Assembly: GCA_005888525.1 (NCBI GenBank)
Contig: VBAB01000399.1
Span: 1-5,726, forward strand
Direction: 5' to 3'
Length of the DNA: 5,726 nucleotides
Origin: Alphaproteobacteria bacterium
GTDB lineage: Bacteria > Pseudomonadota > Alphaproteobacteria > Rhizobiales > Hyphomicrobiaceae
Part shown: in pieces, positions 5,623 to 5,726 of the stretch
How positions within the stretch are numbered: the stretch's first letter is position 1
How the letters are laid out: every line of letters begins with the position of its first letter
Program-made: the position numbers and the translations under genes
Notes under the pieces: model-generated
What the model saw: only the letters and a program-made list of their open reading frames with translations
The model's database searches: none
Told to the model about the DNA's origin: nothing

Positions 5623-5699
5623 GAACGCCACGGGCTTAGCTCGCCCATCGCTACACTCAATGCATCTGCCGACAGGCGAGCTAAGTTCGATGGCGTTCC
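5622..5699. repeat. 78-bp two-tier palindrome
   Basis: The outer arms GGAACGCCA (5622-5630) and TGGCGTTCC (5691-5699) are perfect 9-bp complements. The inner arms CTTAGCTCGCC (5635-5645) and GGCGAGCTAAG (5675-5685) are perfect 11-bp complements. The tiers are separated by CGGG on the left and TTCGA on the right, and a 29-nt loop is enclosed. It has no open reading frame and no obvious relation to the two CTAG-bounded families. It could be a dispersed element, a regulator site or a leader structure for a gene beyond the window. Nothing else is seen in the rest of 5700-5726. Confidence 0.65.
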
Positions 5700-5726
5700 T
5701 AGGTGGGGGTGTCTTGTCGCGCGCGG

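Noticed and set aside
4533..5660. 375-codon minus-strand open frame opposite xerC
   Set aside because: It lies antisense to a clearly conserved recombinase, has low-complexity R/A/G/Q-rich composition and no recognisable domain. It is a by-product of high GC at third codon positions.

Overview
The window is GC-rich DNA with ordinary bacterial chromosomal genes. The protein types (XerC ending in an alphaproteobacterial-style VYDKAHPRA tail, a 346-aa threonine aldolase, DUF924, Bcr/CflA-type MFS, OsmC) and the abundant intergenic palindromes suggest an alphaproteobacterium, probably Hyphomicrobiales (Rhizobiales). This placement rests on recalled family features, not on a database search.

Layout: an OsmC-family peroxidase-like gene (25-531, +) converges on a Bcr/CflA-type multidrug MFS transporter (556-1806, -). 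Two inverted palindromic elements (1831-1905 and 1919-1997) sit just upstream of the MFS start. Next comes a probable intrinsic terminator (2042-2060, acting on the minus strand). It closes a compact minus-strand operon transcribed lemA (4297-3731), threonine aldolase (3723-2683), DUF924 protein (2662-2105), with gaps of 7 and 20 nt. The 268-bp divergent gap between lemA and xerC holds a second pair of inverted palindromes (4386-4449 and 4462-4535) plus a half-copy. The tyrosine recombinase gene xerC (4566-5522, +) follows, and beyond it lie two more large inverted repeats (about 5568-5622 and 5622-5699).

The genes themselves look intact and conventional: oxidative/organic-peroxide defence, drug export, a membrane-anchored LemA protein, PLP-dependent beta-hydroxy amino acid cleavage, and chromosome dimer resolution. 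They do not form one obvious pathway.

The unusual content is intergenic. The two twin-palindrome loci have different stem sequences but the same architecture. Each has two imperfect hairpins in opposite orientation, each bounded by TA (mostly CTAG), each with a 3-4 nt one-sided bulge after the first 10-11 stem pairs. The 12-15 nt spacers share the word AAGACTCGA. Stem differences between the first two hairpins are compensatory. This looks like one superfamily of small non-autonomous elements (MITE- or REP/BIME-like) present at two loci.
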